Below are positions 1 through 10,524 of a stretch of DNA of 64,000 bases, one piece after another. The position numbers and the translations under genes are program-made. Origin of the DNA: Microvelia longipes. Lineage: Eukaryota; Arthropoda; Insecta; Hemiptera; Veliidae. Numbering within the stretch: position 1 is the first letter of the stretch; every line of letters starts with the position of its first letter. Where the stretch lies: contig JACMZG010001870.1 of NCBI GenBank assembly GCA_018340805.1, forward strand, positions 50,850,118-50,914,117, given 5' to 3'. The notes under the pieces were generated by a model, which ran no database searches, was not told the DNA's origin, and was given only the letters and a program-made list of their open reading frames with translations.

Positions 1-241
1 AAAACAAGGAGTACCTGTTTAGATAACTATAGAGCAAGGTAGGTACTAGGTACATTTCAGGTAGGTGGAACATTCAGACGCACCAACATGAAATCCTCAC
101 AACTATGGGGAAAACATGGTCCAAGACATTCAAAAATAATTTCTACTCCCAGTAAATTTTCTCATGATAGCTTAATTTATCACAGTCCTTATTAGTACCT
201 TAATAATTACTTATTAGAACATTAATAATTATATTACCTTA
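1..241. other. unique AT-rich flank
   Basis: AT-rich sequence left of the first R1 element. I see no gene, RNA or repeat signature in it. Confidence 0.5.
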
Positions 242-420
242 CAATAATACTATATATAGAAGGAGCAAAACTGATAACAGCAAAGCCGGTTCTCTGATGG
301 TCTTAAGTAATGCTGCCACCCTAACAATATACAATTTTCTTATAACAAAGTTGGCGATACTTTCGGTTACTGAATTATTATGTTCTATTATTAATTAATG
401 ATCGATTATTCATAAAACAC

Positions 421-611
<191 letters not shown>

Positions 612-1171
612 TATTTCTTGTATTCCCTACCTTTTTGCTATTTAAGACCAATTTTAATACTTCGCAGGGGTTTTAAGTTATTATATTTGTTCCTTAGAAT
701 ATAAGTTATTATATTATCGAATATTTATTACACATTTATAAAACAATGTTTTGTTGTTAACCTAAAAACAAAATATTATTTTATAAATGTGTAATAAATA
801 TTCGCTAATGAAAAAAGATCTTAAGCAACTAAAATAATAATTTAAAAAACCACATGAGTACTTAATAATATCGGTCTTAGATAATAAAAGGTTAGCAAAA
901 TACGAGAATCTACATTTAGTTGACGAGGACTACTACGAACATAATTTTAATTAAAAACGATAAAATACAATTTAAAATGCTTACAAAGTTGTAATTCAAC
1001 GATATTTATATTAGTATTTTATGAATAATCAATCATAAATTAATAATAGAACATAATAGTTTAGCAACCTGAAATATTGCCAACTGTGTTATAAGAAAAT
1101 TGTATATTGTTACGGTGGCAGCATTACTTAAGACCACCAGTGAAATGACTTTGCTGTTGTCATTTACGCTC

Positions 1172-1445
1172 CTTCTAAGTATAGTATTATTCTAAGGTGT
1201 TATCTTCTACGTATAGTATTATTTTAAGGTGTTATCTTCTACGTATAGTATTATTCTAAGGTGTTATCTTCTACGTATAGTATTATTCTAAGGTGTTATC
1301 TTCTACGTATAGTATTATTCTAAGGTGTTATCTTCTACGTATAGTATTATTCTAAGGTTTATCTTCTACGTATAGTTTATTCTAAGGTGTTATCTCTACG
1401 TATAGTATTATTCTGTTATCTTCTACGTATAGTATTATTCTAAGG
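1172..1445 (+). repeat. minisatellite grown from the R1 terminal repeat
   Basis: About eight tandem units of roughly 32 bp, each containing TAGTATTATTCTAAGGTGTT followed by ATCTTCTACG. The phrase TAGTATTATTCTAAG is the R1 terminal repeat, and the last unit runs into the true R1 end (GTTATCAGTGGAATTA). The array therefore arose by amplification of the element's own terminus. Several units carry small deletions. Confidence 0.85.
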
Positions 1446-1508
1446 TGTTATCAGTGGAATTATATTGTGTTTACGGTCTTATGTTCCTTCTATTTTAGTA
1501 TTATGCTA

Positions 1509-2226
1509 AGATTACTCTATATTAGCAACTATTACTCAAATTTGGTAATTTCGTTACCACTTTTGATGGCTTTGCAATATTAAATTAGATACCTAATAGC
1601 TTTTAAAGAAACTATTTAAAAGCGTGTAGAAAAAGCATCATAAAGAAACCTTTGTAAAATTAAAGGTGTTTAATAGTTAGTTATGTATTAATTGTTATTT
1701 GATTTTAATGACTTAGTTTTGTATAAAATGAATTAATAGTCTATTATTTATTTATGAATGCATGTTAGTTCTTAAACTCTAAGGTCTTAAATTACAATTT
1801 TTAATTATTTTAAAATAAAACTAAAAACATAACATAATATTTAAAAGCACAAATTTATATTAATTAAATTATTGATAGATTTTAAATCATATTTGTTAAT
1901 ACTATACTTTATTGCTCATCATATCTCCGAAAATTAAGTGCAAAATATAATGTTAAATGTAATGTATATTAAAGAAATTACTATAATTTTTGGTATTCGA
2001 TATTTAAAATACCTTCTGAATAAAATTCATGATCTCTAATAAAAAAAAATTATTGTAAAAATTGTAATATGTAACTTGTTAGTTAATTCAATAAACGAAT
2101 ATTATTACAATTATTATTATATCTTTATTTAATATATCTTATCCCTTTGGATATATTTTTATTGTTTATTTTGTAATTGTTATTTTTGTATATATTTATC
2201 AATAAAAAGTTATTATTCATGTATAT
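1509..2226. other. AT-rich stretch, nothing recognised
   Basis: Very AT-rich sequence with many stops in all frames. No repeat shared with the rest of the window was seen. Confidence 0.4.
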
Positions 2227-2310
2227 TAATTTCCATTATTTATTTTATATGAGAATGATATGACTCTTTGTAAAGCCACACGTTCATATAGATTCCTACC
2301 ACCCTGGTCC

Positions 2311-2604
2311 ACTTTTTCCTCTCCCACGTGACCCTCTGCCATTTGTCCTCTCCTACGCGACCCTCTGCCATGTTTCCTTTCCCACGCGACCCTCTGCCAT
2401 TTGTCCTCTCCTACGCGACCCTCTGCCATGTTTCCTTTCCCACGCGACCCTCTGCCATGTTCCTCTCCCACGCGACCCTCTGCATGTTTCCTTTCCCACG
2501 CGACCCTCTGCCATGTTCCTTTCCCACGCGACCCTCTGCCATGTTCCTTCTCCCACGCGACCCTCTGCCATGTTTCCTCTGCCACGCGACCCTCTTCCAT
2601 GTCT
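2311..2604 (-). repeat. minisatellite amplified from the LINE C-terminal coding region
   Basis: About ten units of 26-29 bp with core CACGCGACCCTCTGCCATGT. On the minus strand one frame reads WQRVAWERK again and again, which is the W-R-A-R motif found just after the RGRP block in LINE C-termini. The 24-145 residue open frames here on both strands come from the repeat and are not genes. Confidence 0.8.
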
Positions 2605-3289
2605 CCTCTCTTACTTGGTCTCCCTCTACTCCTTTGCCTATCTGGCGAGTACCACTGCATCATTTTGTTTGTCCAATTTTCATCCTGACTCCTATTAATA
2701 CGTCCAACACTACAACATTTTTCATCTTACTTATTTTCTTTCCACTTATTACTCTTTCTCTTTCTCCTACTATTCCTCAGCATGCTCTTCTGTGTCTCTC
2801 ATACTCTGAACCATCTCTCTACTCATTACCCAAGTCTCTCCTCCATAAATCATCATCTTTAACACGCACATATTCCATTGCCTCCTCTTCCGTTCCATAT
2901 CAATCTGAGATCCTGCACCAGTTGTAACTTACTTATTCTAACCCTGTCCTTCTTTTTCATTCTCTATTTTTAACAGACCAAAAATATATACTTCTCTACT
3001 CATTTTAATTTCTACTCATCCAATATCAGATCTAATCTTTCACCTATATTAAAGCACCATATAGTTTGACTTAGCTTCATTAATTTTTAAACCAAGTTAA
3101 TTCATCTTCTTCCTTATGCATCCTTACAGCATCTTTTACATATTAAGACAATATCATTTACGATGGCTAAACAAGCCATTTACTATTAATATTTATTCCT
3201 AGACCTCCACAGTCTTAGAGCTGTCTCTTTCTCTCGAATCTATAAAATTTTTACAAGAACCTTACTCCTCTAATTACGCTTACGGTTTT

Positions 3290-3492
3290 CTTTATATGCT
3301 TATATCTTAATGTGCTTATATCTTTATATGCTTATATCTTAATGTGCTTATATCTTTATATGCTTATATCTTAGTGTGCTTATATCTTTATATCTTAATG
3401 TGCTTATATCTTTATATGCTTATATCTTAATGTGCTTATATCTGTATATGCTTATATATTAATGTGCTTATATATTTATACGCTTACCCAGT
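3290..3492. repeat. minisatellite (TATGCTTATATCTTAATGTGC)n-like
   Basis: Tandem alternation of TGCTTATATCTTTATA and TGCTTATATCTTAATG over about 200 bp. It lies between the motif-A region and the ADD region of the LINE pseudogene, so it expanded inside that element. Confidence 0.8.
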
Positions 3493-3861
3493 TTTATATG
3501 TTGTTATATGTTTATATGTTGTTACTGAAGCTGTTCTCAAAAAGTTCTTCATATTGCTCTAAGGATTCTATCAGTTTGCTCCTGTAGATAATATTATATG
3601 CTATCTCAAAATCGATGTATATAAAAAACTCAAGAAATTGCTATTCTTGAGCTTTATTTTGAGCACTGATTAACAACTTTAGTTTTAAGATGTTGTCGAG
3701 CGTAGAAATGTTTGTCCTAAATCCAGTCTGATTACTCGTCAAAGCACTATACGAATAGATATCACCTCCATATTCAATGACTTCATTTGTAATCATCCAC
3801 ACCTGTTGCTTTTCATTTTTTTCAGTTCCCTAACCACGCTCTCTATCCCATGTTTTAATAT

Positions 3862-4080
3862 TGGGAATACTTAATTTTTCACCACTTTAAATTCTAATGT
3901 TCAAGTTATATTAAGATTATACTTCGCCTTCACCTCAAGGCATACTCATGTCTGTAAGTACAAAGAATAAAAAAATTGGAACTAATAAGTATTAATTTAG
4001 AATCAAACAATGCTGAATAGAATTAAATAATGTTCAAGTACAATAAATTAGAAAGAAAAACATACCTCTTAATAATTGCA
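3862..4080 (-). repeat. R8 dispersed repeat, minus copy
   Basis: The reverse complement matches 6505-6715: TATTAAGAGG, then ATTCAGCATTGTTT, then AAATTAATACTTATTAGTTC, then ACTTACAGACAT and AACTTGAA. Non-coding and of unknown class. It lies directly beside the LINE relic and the R2 element. Confidence 0.7.
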
Positions 4081-4554
4081 TAGTATATAAATAATCATCC
4101 AGTTGTTGTACAAAACTATGCCTCTAAAATTATAAGTACGCACTATTATTTGCACTAATTTAAAGATTAGTTACTTATCTATAAGCTTAGTAAGTTATCT
4201 TAAAAGGTTTTAGCGCATTTCCTTTGAAAAATACAGACAAAATGAGTTACGAGCAGTGCTTGACAATTGAGTAACTGCTTCGGTTCTAAAGTATGAACCG
4301 GAACCACGCAATGGGCATGGTTCTTGCATAAGCAAGAAATGGGTTCTTTAGCACGGAAACACGCATTCTACATGAAATTCGCCCGACAGCGGACCACCGC
4401 GCCGGAATTATTTATTTAGTAGTTGTAAACTTATATAATGTAAAAAGCACGGAAACACGCATCCAAAAGAAATTCGCCCGACATGCGGACCACCGCGCCA
4501 GAATTATTTTCTAGTTGTAAACTTATATTAGGTAAAAAAACGATAAAAAATTAT

Positions 4555-4650
4555 TGTCCCTACTAGGATTTGAACCCAGGTACTCTGGGTTTGAGTGCTC
4601 GCATCCAAAGGAAATTCGCCCGACATGCGGACCACCGCGCCAGAATTATT
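4555..4650 (-). repeat. tRNA-like module within R2
   Basis: On the minus strand an A-box-like GCGCGGTGGTCCGCATG is followed by a T-arm CTGGGTTCAAATCCTAG. The acceptor ends do not pair, so this is a SINE-type tRNA-derived head and not a tRNA gene. The T loop is better preserved in copy 2 (20452-20464). Confidence 0.55.
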
Positions 4651-5158
4651 TTCTAGTTGTAAACTTATATTAAGTGAAAAGAAAAAACGATAAAAAATTA
4701 TCCACCCTTCCTGGATGTGAACCCAGGTACCCTAAGTATGAGTAGTCGTATTGACTCCGGACCACTGCCATTCAACTCAGAAGCCCGAAAACATTGAAAA
4801 CGACACCCTACTCGAAATTTAGTTTTCAACGACCGTAATTTTGGTTTTCTGTAATTTTTATGGTTTTTTCGACTTTTTGGTAACTTAGAGTGGTCGCATC
4901 GACTTCGGACCGGTTTCATTCGATTCAGCGCCCAAAAATACATCGAAAACGACACCCTACTCGAAATTTATTTTTTATCGACCTAAATTGTGGTTTTTGG
5001 TAATTTAAAATGGTTTTTTCGACTTTTTGGTCACTTAGAGTGGTCGTATCGACTTCGGACCGATTTCATTCGATTCAGCATCTCAAAAAACATAAATATT
5101 GACCTTTTTCACGGCGAAAAATATTAACCCTGAATATTGCCGATTTTTTGAAAATTTC

Positions 5159-5189
5159 GCTGACTCAGCAAACCGGGTTAATGACGTCA
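5159..5189. promoter_or_regulatory. Maf/AP-1-like site plus CRE inside R2
   Basis: GCTGACTCAGCA (5159-5170) is close to the Maf recognition element and contains the AP-1 core TGACTCA. A perfect CRE, TGACGTCA, follows at 5182-5189. The same pair at the same spacing occurs in R2 copy 2. Binding is inferred from motif knowledge only. Confidence 0.45.
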
Positions 5190-5315
5190 CAAAAACCTGG
5201 TTTTCAATAGGGTTCGTGTCCTCCTAAAGGTTGATTTTTGTACTAAGTTTGGTTAAAAAATATTAATCCGTTCGAAAGATAGAGTGTTTACAAGAAAGTG
5301 TCTAGAAATACATAT

Positions 5316-5376
5316 ATATATACATATATATGTATATATATATATATATATATATACATAATATATATATATATAT

Positions 5377-5441
<65 letters not shown>
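5316..5441. repeat. (AT)n run inside R2
   Basis: AT dinucleotide tract between TCTAGAAATACATA and AAAGTCTCGCGAAACG. All three R2 copies have an (AT)n run at this position. Confidence 0.95.
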
Positions 5442-5448
<7 letters not shown>

Positions 5449-5577
5449 GCGAAACGTATTAACGTATTTTTTCGTCATTAGGGACCTCTGAAACGGATTT
5501 GTGTCGTGGTCCGAGGTTCGAATTCCGCAATGACGCCTATCCCATTAGCCGAATTTCCAAAGGAAATTCGCTAAAAG

Positions 5578-6019
5578 AAACATTAAAAATGACAACATTT
5601 CTGAAACACTTATTAAAAAAATATGTACATATATAACAATAACATATAAGAAAAGAATGAAAGAAATAATAATATTAAAAAAAGGAGTAGAGATTACAGA
5701 TAAAGGAATGACTAGAGAAGGAGGGATAATTTAATTACTAATGGTTGGGTTAATAATTACTATTAAATATTACTCAAAATTCCTCTGTTAAACTTATTTA
5801 AATCCCTAAAATAATATATGCTTTTTTTAATGTATGATTTCCTTCTCTTTAGTTATAAGTAAAGCTTATAAATAACAGTGTTTTAGAGTGGTTCTTCTAA
5901 TGATCTAAAATTATATGATCATTAAGATGAAAAGAATAGTTCTTATTCCTACAAGGAATAGCTAAGGCAGTGTCTACTGTTTTATTATTGTACCCTGCTT
6001 TTCTATTGGTCCATTTATC
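5578..6019. other. AT-rich stretch, nothing recognised
   Basis: No gene or shared repeat seen. The segment is AT-rich with short A runs. Confidence 0.4.
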
Positions 6020-6215
6020 ATGGGTTAATAAGAACCCGTATTTAATATATTTGAAGTAACTTTCTTCGCTCGCTTAAGGTAATTTAATATTTAAATATAA
6101 ATAAATAAATATATAAATATAATAAATATAAATAATAAATTTAAATATTTATTTAGGAAAGCATAGTAAATAAAATATAACATAATTTTTGTCAATGCAT
6201 TAACATTTAGTTTAG
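6020..6215 (+). repeat. R6 dispersed repeat, plus copy
   Basis: Matches the reverse complement of 33967-34105: AATAAGAACCC..TATTTA, GAAGTAACTT, TTCGCTCGCTTAAGG, TATTTAGGAAAGCA and CAATGCATTAACATTTAG. An AAATA-rich insertion separates the two halves here. Non-coding. Confidence 0.7.
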
Positions 6216-6504
6216 TACATCTCCTTTTTTGTGGTTGGATGTATTTCTATCTCTAAATTTTGTTAAAAGGTGCTTGTTTAGATTCACCTTTATAGGTGTT
6301 AGGACAATTATAGCAATTGATCTTATAAACAAGGCCCATAGTATCATCTATAGCAAGTTTATCCTTTAATCTGCTATTTTTTTTCATTCCCTTATTATAT
6401 GTTATTGTTATACGTACATATTTTTTTAATAAGTGTTTTAGAAATATAGTAATTTTTAATGTTTCATTTATCTCGTTACAAAGCCTTAGGCTTACTTTAG
6501 ATTT
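6216..6504. other. AT-rich spacer
   Basis: Nothing recognised. It separates the R6 and R8 repeats. Confidence 0.4.
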
Positions 6505-6715
6505 ATTTATTCTATGAAACTATTAAGAGGAATGTTGTTTTCATTTTAATTTATTGTACTTTAACTTTATTTAATTTGATTCAGCATTGTTTAATTCCAA
6601 ATTAATACTTATTAGTTCCTAATTTTTATTCTTTATACTTACAGACATTATTATGTCTTAAGGTGGAGACAAAATATAGCCTTAAAATAACTTGAATATT
6701 AGAATTTTTTACTCA
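6505..6715 (+). repeat. R8 dispersed repeat, plus copy
   Basis: Homologous to 3862-4080 on the other strand. Its right end, ACTTGAATATTAGAATTTTT, is also the start of the tandem array that follows. Confidence 0.7.
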
Positions 6716-7477
6716 AGAGTCCCCTTATTTTAATACTTAACATAATGAGGAGCAATAAGGAAGCACCAACTCTTAAATTAGAACTTTTTTCCTCAAGAGC
6801 GGCCTTACTTTATTTCTGAACATAATGAGGAGCAATAAGGAGAACTCTAAATTAGAATTTTTTCCCAAGAGTGCCCTTACTTTATTCTGGAGGAACAATA
6901 AGGAGTATTTAACTCTTAAATTAGAATTTTTTCCTCAAGAGTGCCCTTACTTTATTTCTGAACATAATGAGGAACAATAAGGAGTATTTAACTCTTAAAT
7001 TAGAATTTTTCCTCAAGAGTGCCCTTACTTTATTTCTGAACATAATGAGGAACAATAAGGGTATTTAACTCTTAAATTAGAATTTTTTCCTCAAGAGTGC
7101 CCTTACTTTATTTCTGAACATAATGAGGAACAATAAGGAGTATTTAACTCTTAAATTAGAATTTTTTCCTCAAGAGTGCCCTTACTTTATTTCTGAACAT
7201 AATGAGGAACAATAAGGAGTATTTAACTCTTAAATTAGAATTTTTTCCTCAAGAGTGCCCTTACTTTATTTCTGAACATAATGAGGAACAATAAGAGTAT
7301 TAACTCTTAAATTAGAATTTTTCCTCAAGAGTGCCCTTACTTTATAATGGACGTAATGACAAACAATGAGGAGTATTTAACTCTTAAATTAGAATTTTTT
7401 CCTCAAGAGTGCCCTTACTTTATTACTGAACAAAATGAGGAACAATAAGGAGTATTTAACTCTTAAATTAGAATTTT
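6690..7477 (+). repeat. 80-bp minisatellite, about 10 copies
   Basis: Unit of about 79 bp containing AACTCTTAAATTAGAATTTT, CCTCAAGAGTGCCCTTACTT and AACATAATGAGGAACAATAA. The opening unit overlaps the end of R8, which suggests the array was seeded there. The middle units are almost identical; the outer ones are more diverged. Confidence 0.9.
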
Positions 7478-7489
7478 AAGTGCAAACTA

Positions 7490-7536
7490 AATACCTTTTC
7501 CTATATACCTACGGTATGAAAGAGGAAAAATAAAAA
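7490..7536 (+). repeat. isolated R3 terminus
   Basis: TTTTCCTATATACCTACGGT followed by a GAGGAAAAATAAA tail is the palindromic end of the R3 family. Only this end is present here. Confidence 0.65.
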
Positions 7537-8080
7537 TATATCCTGACATGAAGAGAAAATTAATACATTTCAAACAAATTTTATGTCCCTATCATGTTTC
7601 TAAATATAATTGCATATATAAAAATAATAATTATATTTTGAAACATATTATAAAATTTAAATATTTAATTTATGATGATTTTTGTCCCTTTGTGTCTTTT
7701 GTAATCTTTTGTAGACAGGATTTTCTTTGATGCTGGTCGGAGATGTGACTTTTCAAAATATCAAAAGATAAAAACCTTTGATTCATTCTTGAGGGTTTCT
7801 TTCTAGGAGGTTTACACAAATTTTACAAAAACCGTCCCTTATTTTCATGTTTAAATCACAAAAACGGCTCTTTTTGACTCATTTGCTTTTAGCGGTAAAG
7901 TCGTTTTTTGCAGGGCTATTGAAAATTGTAATTAAAAATAAGGATTTTAAAGCTGAGATCCGTTTATTTCATGTGGTTTTATGTCTGAGGGTCATTTAGC
8001 TAGAATGATACAATGAACTTAATATAAAATTACATAAATCTTCCTTTTCAATGACATTTTATATTTTAAACAAGCAGAGA
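7537..8080. other. stretch without recognised features
   Basis: AT-rich DNA with a 60-codon open frame of no recognisable content. Nothing supported. Confidence 0.4.
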
Positions 8081-8084
8081 TACC

Positions 8085-8099
8085 CCGAGCTTCGCTCGG
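8085..8099. repeat. short perfect hairpin CCGAGC-TTC-GCTCGG
   Basis: A six-pair stem with a three-base loop; on the other strand the loop is GAA. It is GC-rich against AT-rich flanks and belongs to the GAA-loop hairpin group seen across the window. Confidence 0.6.
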
Positions 8100-8406
8100 C
8101 AAATATTTTATTTATCAAACAACAAATTATTAATTATTCCTTTAAGGACTACAATGAAAAAAAGTTGTTAACAGCTGTAACAGCAAGAAAATTCTTTGTT
8201 TAAGATGTTTCTGTCTATTTGGCCGTGCTTTTTGATTGCTTGGTAAGTTTCTTGTTTCGACAAGTTGACGATCAAAAATGGGATTCTTAAATAGCCTGTT
8301 TAACTTTTAATGAGAGTTCAATATTCTGAACAAATTAGGTAATGCATTGTATTATTCAATAAACGCCAATTATTTTAGAACACAGAATAGTACTATTTAA
8401 GGTATG
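8100..8406. other. AT-rich spacer
   Basis: No gene or shared repeat recognised. Confidence 0.4.
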
Positions 8407-8990
8407 TAATAGTTATTTATGCCATAAGGCTGAGAAGTGCGTCTTTATGTCACGGCAATTAGATTTACCGACGAGCGAAGCGAGTCGGGAAAAATTGCCA
8501 AGACATAAAGACATTCTCAGCCGGATGGCATACACTATTTTTTTTGAGGTAGCACTCATTAAAATAAACTGCGCTATATACTTAATTGAAAAAAAAAACA
8601 AACGTCCAATTAACTCCATATTATCGTCGTCATTGAATTCATCCATAGCTTCACACTTTTACTCAAAAATGTAAAAGCTTTACAAATTGTCAATTCGAAC
8701 ACCTTTTAAAAACGAAAAAAAAATTAGTCTACGAACAAAAACAGAAACAAAATGAACGTTTTTAAAGAAATCTCATGAATGTTTTACACTGATTGTTTTT
8801 TGAACACGCTACATTACAGTAATGGCGGCAGCATATGAATTACTTTTACGTCCTAGGAGTTTTTTTACATTCATTATTGTCCTCGGAGGTGAAAAGTACT
8901 AAATAACCTCCTATAACAATAATGATTGGCTTCTCATCCTAAAAACGGTCCAATAAAGTGCTCAATTACGTACTACCTCAAAAAAAATTA
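8407..8990 (+). mobile_element. R5 element, copy 1 (empty-site copy)
   Basis: Opens with AATAGTTATTTATGCCATAA and a long hairpin (8419-8533): GCCATAAGGCTGAGAA and GTCTTTATGTC pair with GACATAAAGAC and TTCTCAGCCGGATGGC. At its tip is GACGAGCGAAGCGAGTC. A terminal repeat ATTTTTTTTGAGGTAG lies near 8537 and its inverse closes the unit near 8985. A second copy lies at 22440-23527. No protein is encoded; the 75-77 codon frames through the hairpin on both strands are artefacts. At 8413 this copy keeps the uninterrupted target site of the R12 insertion. Confidence 0.75.
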
Positions 8991-9795
8991 TTTTTTATAT
9001 TATTAGACTCCAATGGTGTTCATTGTAAAATTATACCACTGACTGGTATAATTAAATGTTAGGTCAAGATCTATCGTTCCAATCTGTTAGCTTTGAACAT
9101 TATTTAACTTATTTTTTATTTTATTATAAATTTTATTTAACGTTAACTTTACACTTAAAACAGCGAGCTTAAGCTCGTAAGCGTAAGATTACGAGCTTAC
9201 GCTAACGTAAGCTAACGTATCCCTAAAAATGTCCAAACAGATTCACAAAAAAAAATTTTTAACTATTTAAAACTTTGCAAAAAAACCCCGAATGTTGACT
9301 AGACTATTACGATATTGTATTTTTTGTAATTTTTGTTTAGAGCAAGAAACCCTGATTTGGCTAACAAGTCTTACTCGATAAATAGTAATTTTAAAAATTT
9401 AAATTATTTCGAGCAAATCAAAGTAGACAAATTATTCTATAAATAGGGGTATAACTAGATTTAAAGGCATTGTCAATATCTCTGCGTTTGAGCTTTTTGT
9501 TAGATTTTCCGATCCAAAAAAAACCCCTCAAATAAATTAACTCTTTGATTAAGAGAAGACAGTTTTTAAGTGAAGCAAATCTATACAGGTTGAATGTTTA
9601 TTAAATTGAGAAAGCTAATTAAAGTCTTATTTCCCTTTAGAATTTGAGATGTCTATAAGACGAAGGAGACACGGTCGAGGAAGTCGGTCATCGGCCATGG
9701 ATATCTCAGTTCTGAGCCATAGATAAGCTCGTTTGAGCGCTATGAGACCTGAAGGTATAACACGACAAAGAAGAAGCGCAAGTGAAGTATACAAT
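8991..9795. other. AT-rich stretch with a small palindrome cluster
   Basis: Between 9163 and 9222 there are overlapping inverted words (GAGCTTAAGCTC, CTTACGCTAACGTAAG). At 9640-9830 both strands have modest open frames (65 codons on the minus strand) with no recognised domain. I do not call a gene. Confidence 0.35.
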
Positions 9796-10002
9796 ATTAA
9801 TAAAACATCAAAGTCTCTCCACATATAATATTAATTGACAGAGCCAGCTTTCAACCTTTCGGTCATCATCAGTGCCGGCGAACGATGTATAAAGGTAGTA
9901 AGGAGTCACATGTTAGCTTTGACAAATCGGACAGCAGTCAGCAGAAAAAGCTGGCTCTGTCAATAAATATAATATGTGGAGACCACTGGTGTTTTATTAA
10001 TA
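9796..10002. mobile_element. R7 inverted-repeat element
   Basis: Two arms of about 56 bp (9796-9851 and 9947-10002) pair: TATTAATAAAACATCA, CCACATATAATATTAATTGA and CAGAGCCAGCTTT on the left return inverted on the right. The 95-bp loop contains TTTCGGTCATCATCAGTGCC. Related pieces with the AAAGCYGGCTCTG core occur at 47220-47275 and 49905-50040, and the loop motif recurs at 55462. Class unknown. Confidence 0.65.
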
Positions 10003-10429
10003 GTTTAACACGACATTCTAGACGGATTATATCGTCCCGTGTTTTATTGGCCAGCACACGAGACGATTGAAGTAAAACACGAGACGATAGTGCCCAAAAT
10101 TAACTTTCATATAGAAAAACACTTTTGACTTGGGCATCAAAAAGTGGTATTCTGGTGTGCCGTATTCCCACCTTACCTTGGCCAAAATCTTAAACACTCT
10201 CATTAGTCATAATGGATGTTAAAATTGATTTCCAAAAGCTATTCTAAATTTAATGGGGCTGCTAAATAATATACCTACGTATAAAATTTTAAAAAATCAT
10301 TATAAAACATACAAGATACAAATATTTTTAACTAACATCAATGATACGTCCGACAAAAGCCTGATGAAAAAAATTACCAAAATATTGTAATATTACTAAA
10401 ATAAAATTATTGTCCAAACTATTTAAACT
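10003..10429. other. spacer, nothing recognised
   Basis: AT-rich sequence with two short GAGACGAT repeats near 10060-10090. No gene. Confidence 0.4.
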
Positions 10430-10524
10430 AGATAATTTTATGAGGAAGTGGTCAGATAGGTAAAGAAAACACCAATAAAATGTGTTTTCTTTACCTATCT
10501 GACCACTTCCTCATAAAATTAACT
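10430..10524. repeat. near-perfect palindrome, 42-bp arms
   Basis: Left arm 10430-10471 (core GAGGAAGTGGTCAGATAGGT) pairs with right arm 10483-10524 around an 11-bp loop. Only one internal mismatch is visible. Outside the arms, TATTGTAATATTA occurs on both sides as a direct repeat (10382 and 10525). Confidence 0.85.

Larger units (their letters stand above)
2227..3850 (-). pseudogene. shattered non-LTR retrotransposon (LINE) reverse transcriptase
   Basis: Read on the minus strand, pieces of a LINE ORF2 follow in the right order but in different frames. Fingers come first (near 3790, ITNEVIEYGGD), then the NQTGFR and STLDNILKLK block (near 3700), then a motif-A-like YIDFEIAYN (near 3610) where active elements have D at the last position. 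A decayed ADD-box region (AIVNDIVLI, near 3160) and KINEAKSNYM (near 3070) follow, then YGGETWVMS (near 2860) and a basic C-terminal block DRQRSRGRPSK (near 2630). A stretch between the YGGD and NQTGFR blocks is missing. Stops and frameshifts are frequent, so the copy is dead. Two minisatellites interrupt it. The order and motifs fit RTE/R1-like insect LINEs; the clade is not certain. Confidence 0.75.
4091..5577 (+). mobile_element. R2 composite element, copy 1 (left arm lost)
   Basis: Starts in the loop sequence (GTTGTACAAAACTATGCC) that separates the two inverted arms in the full copy at 19711-21396, so the left arm is missing. Inside are repeated CGCCCGACATGCGGACCACC blocks, two minus-strand tRNA-like B boxes (near 4566 and 4708), a bZIP-site module (5159-5189), an (AT)n run, and a plus-strand B-box-like GGTTCGAATTCC near 5515. 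It ends in a small hairpin, GAATTTCC/GGAAATTC. No protein is encoded. Confidence 0.8.

Noticed and set aside
2328..2927. 199-codon plus-strand open frame
   Set aside because: It runs through the minisatellite and antisense to the LINE relic; Ser/Pro/Phe content follows the repeat unit.
4698..4955. 85-codon minus-strand frame in R2
   Set aside because: Not kept in the homologous part of R2 copy 2, which has shifts and stops; no domain.
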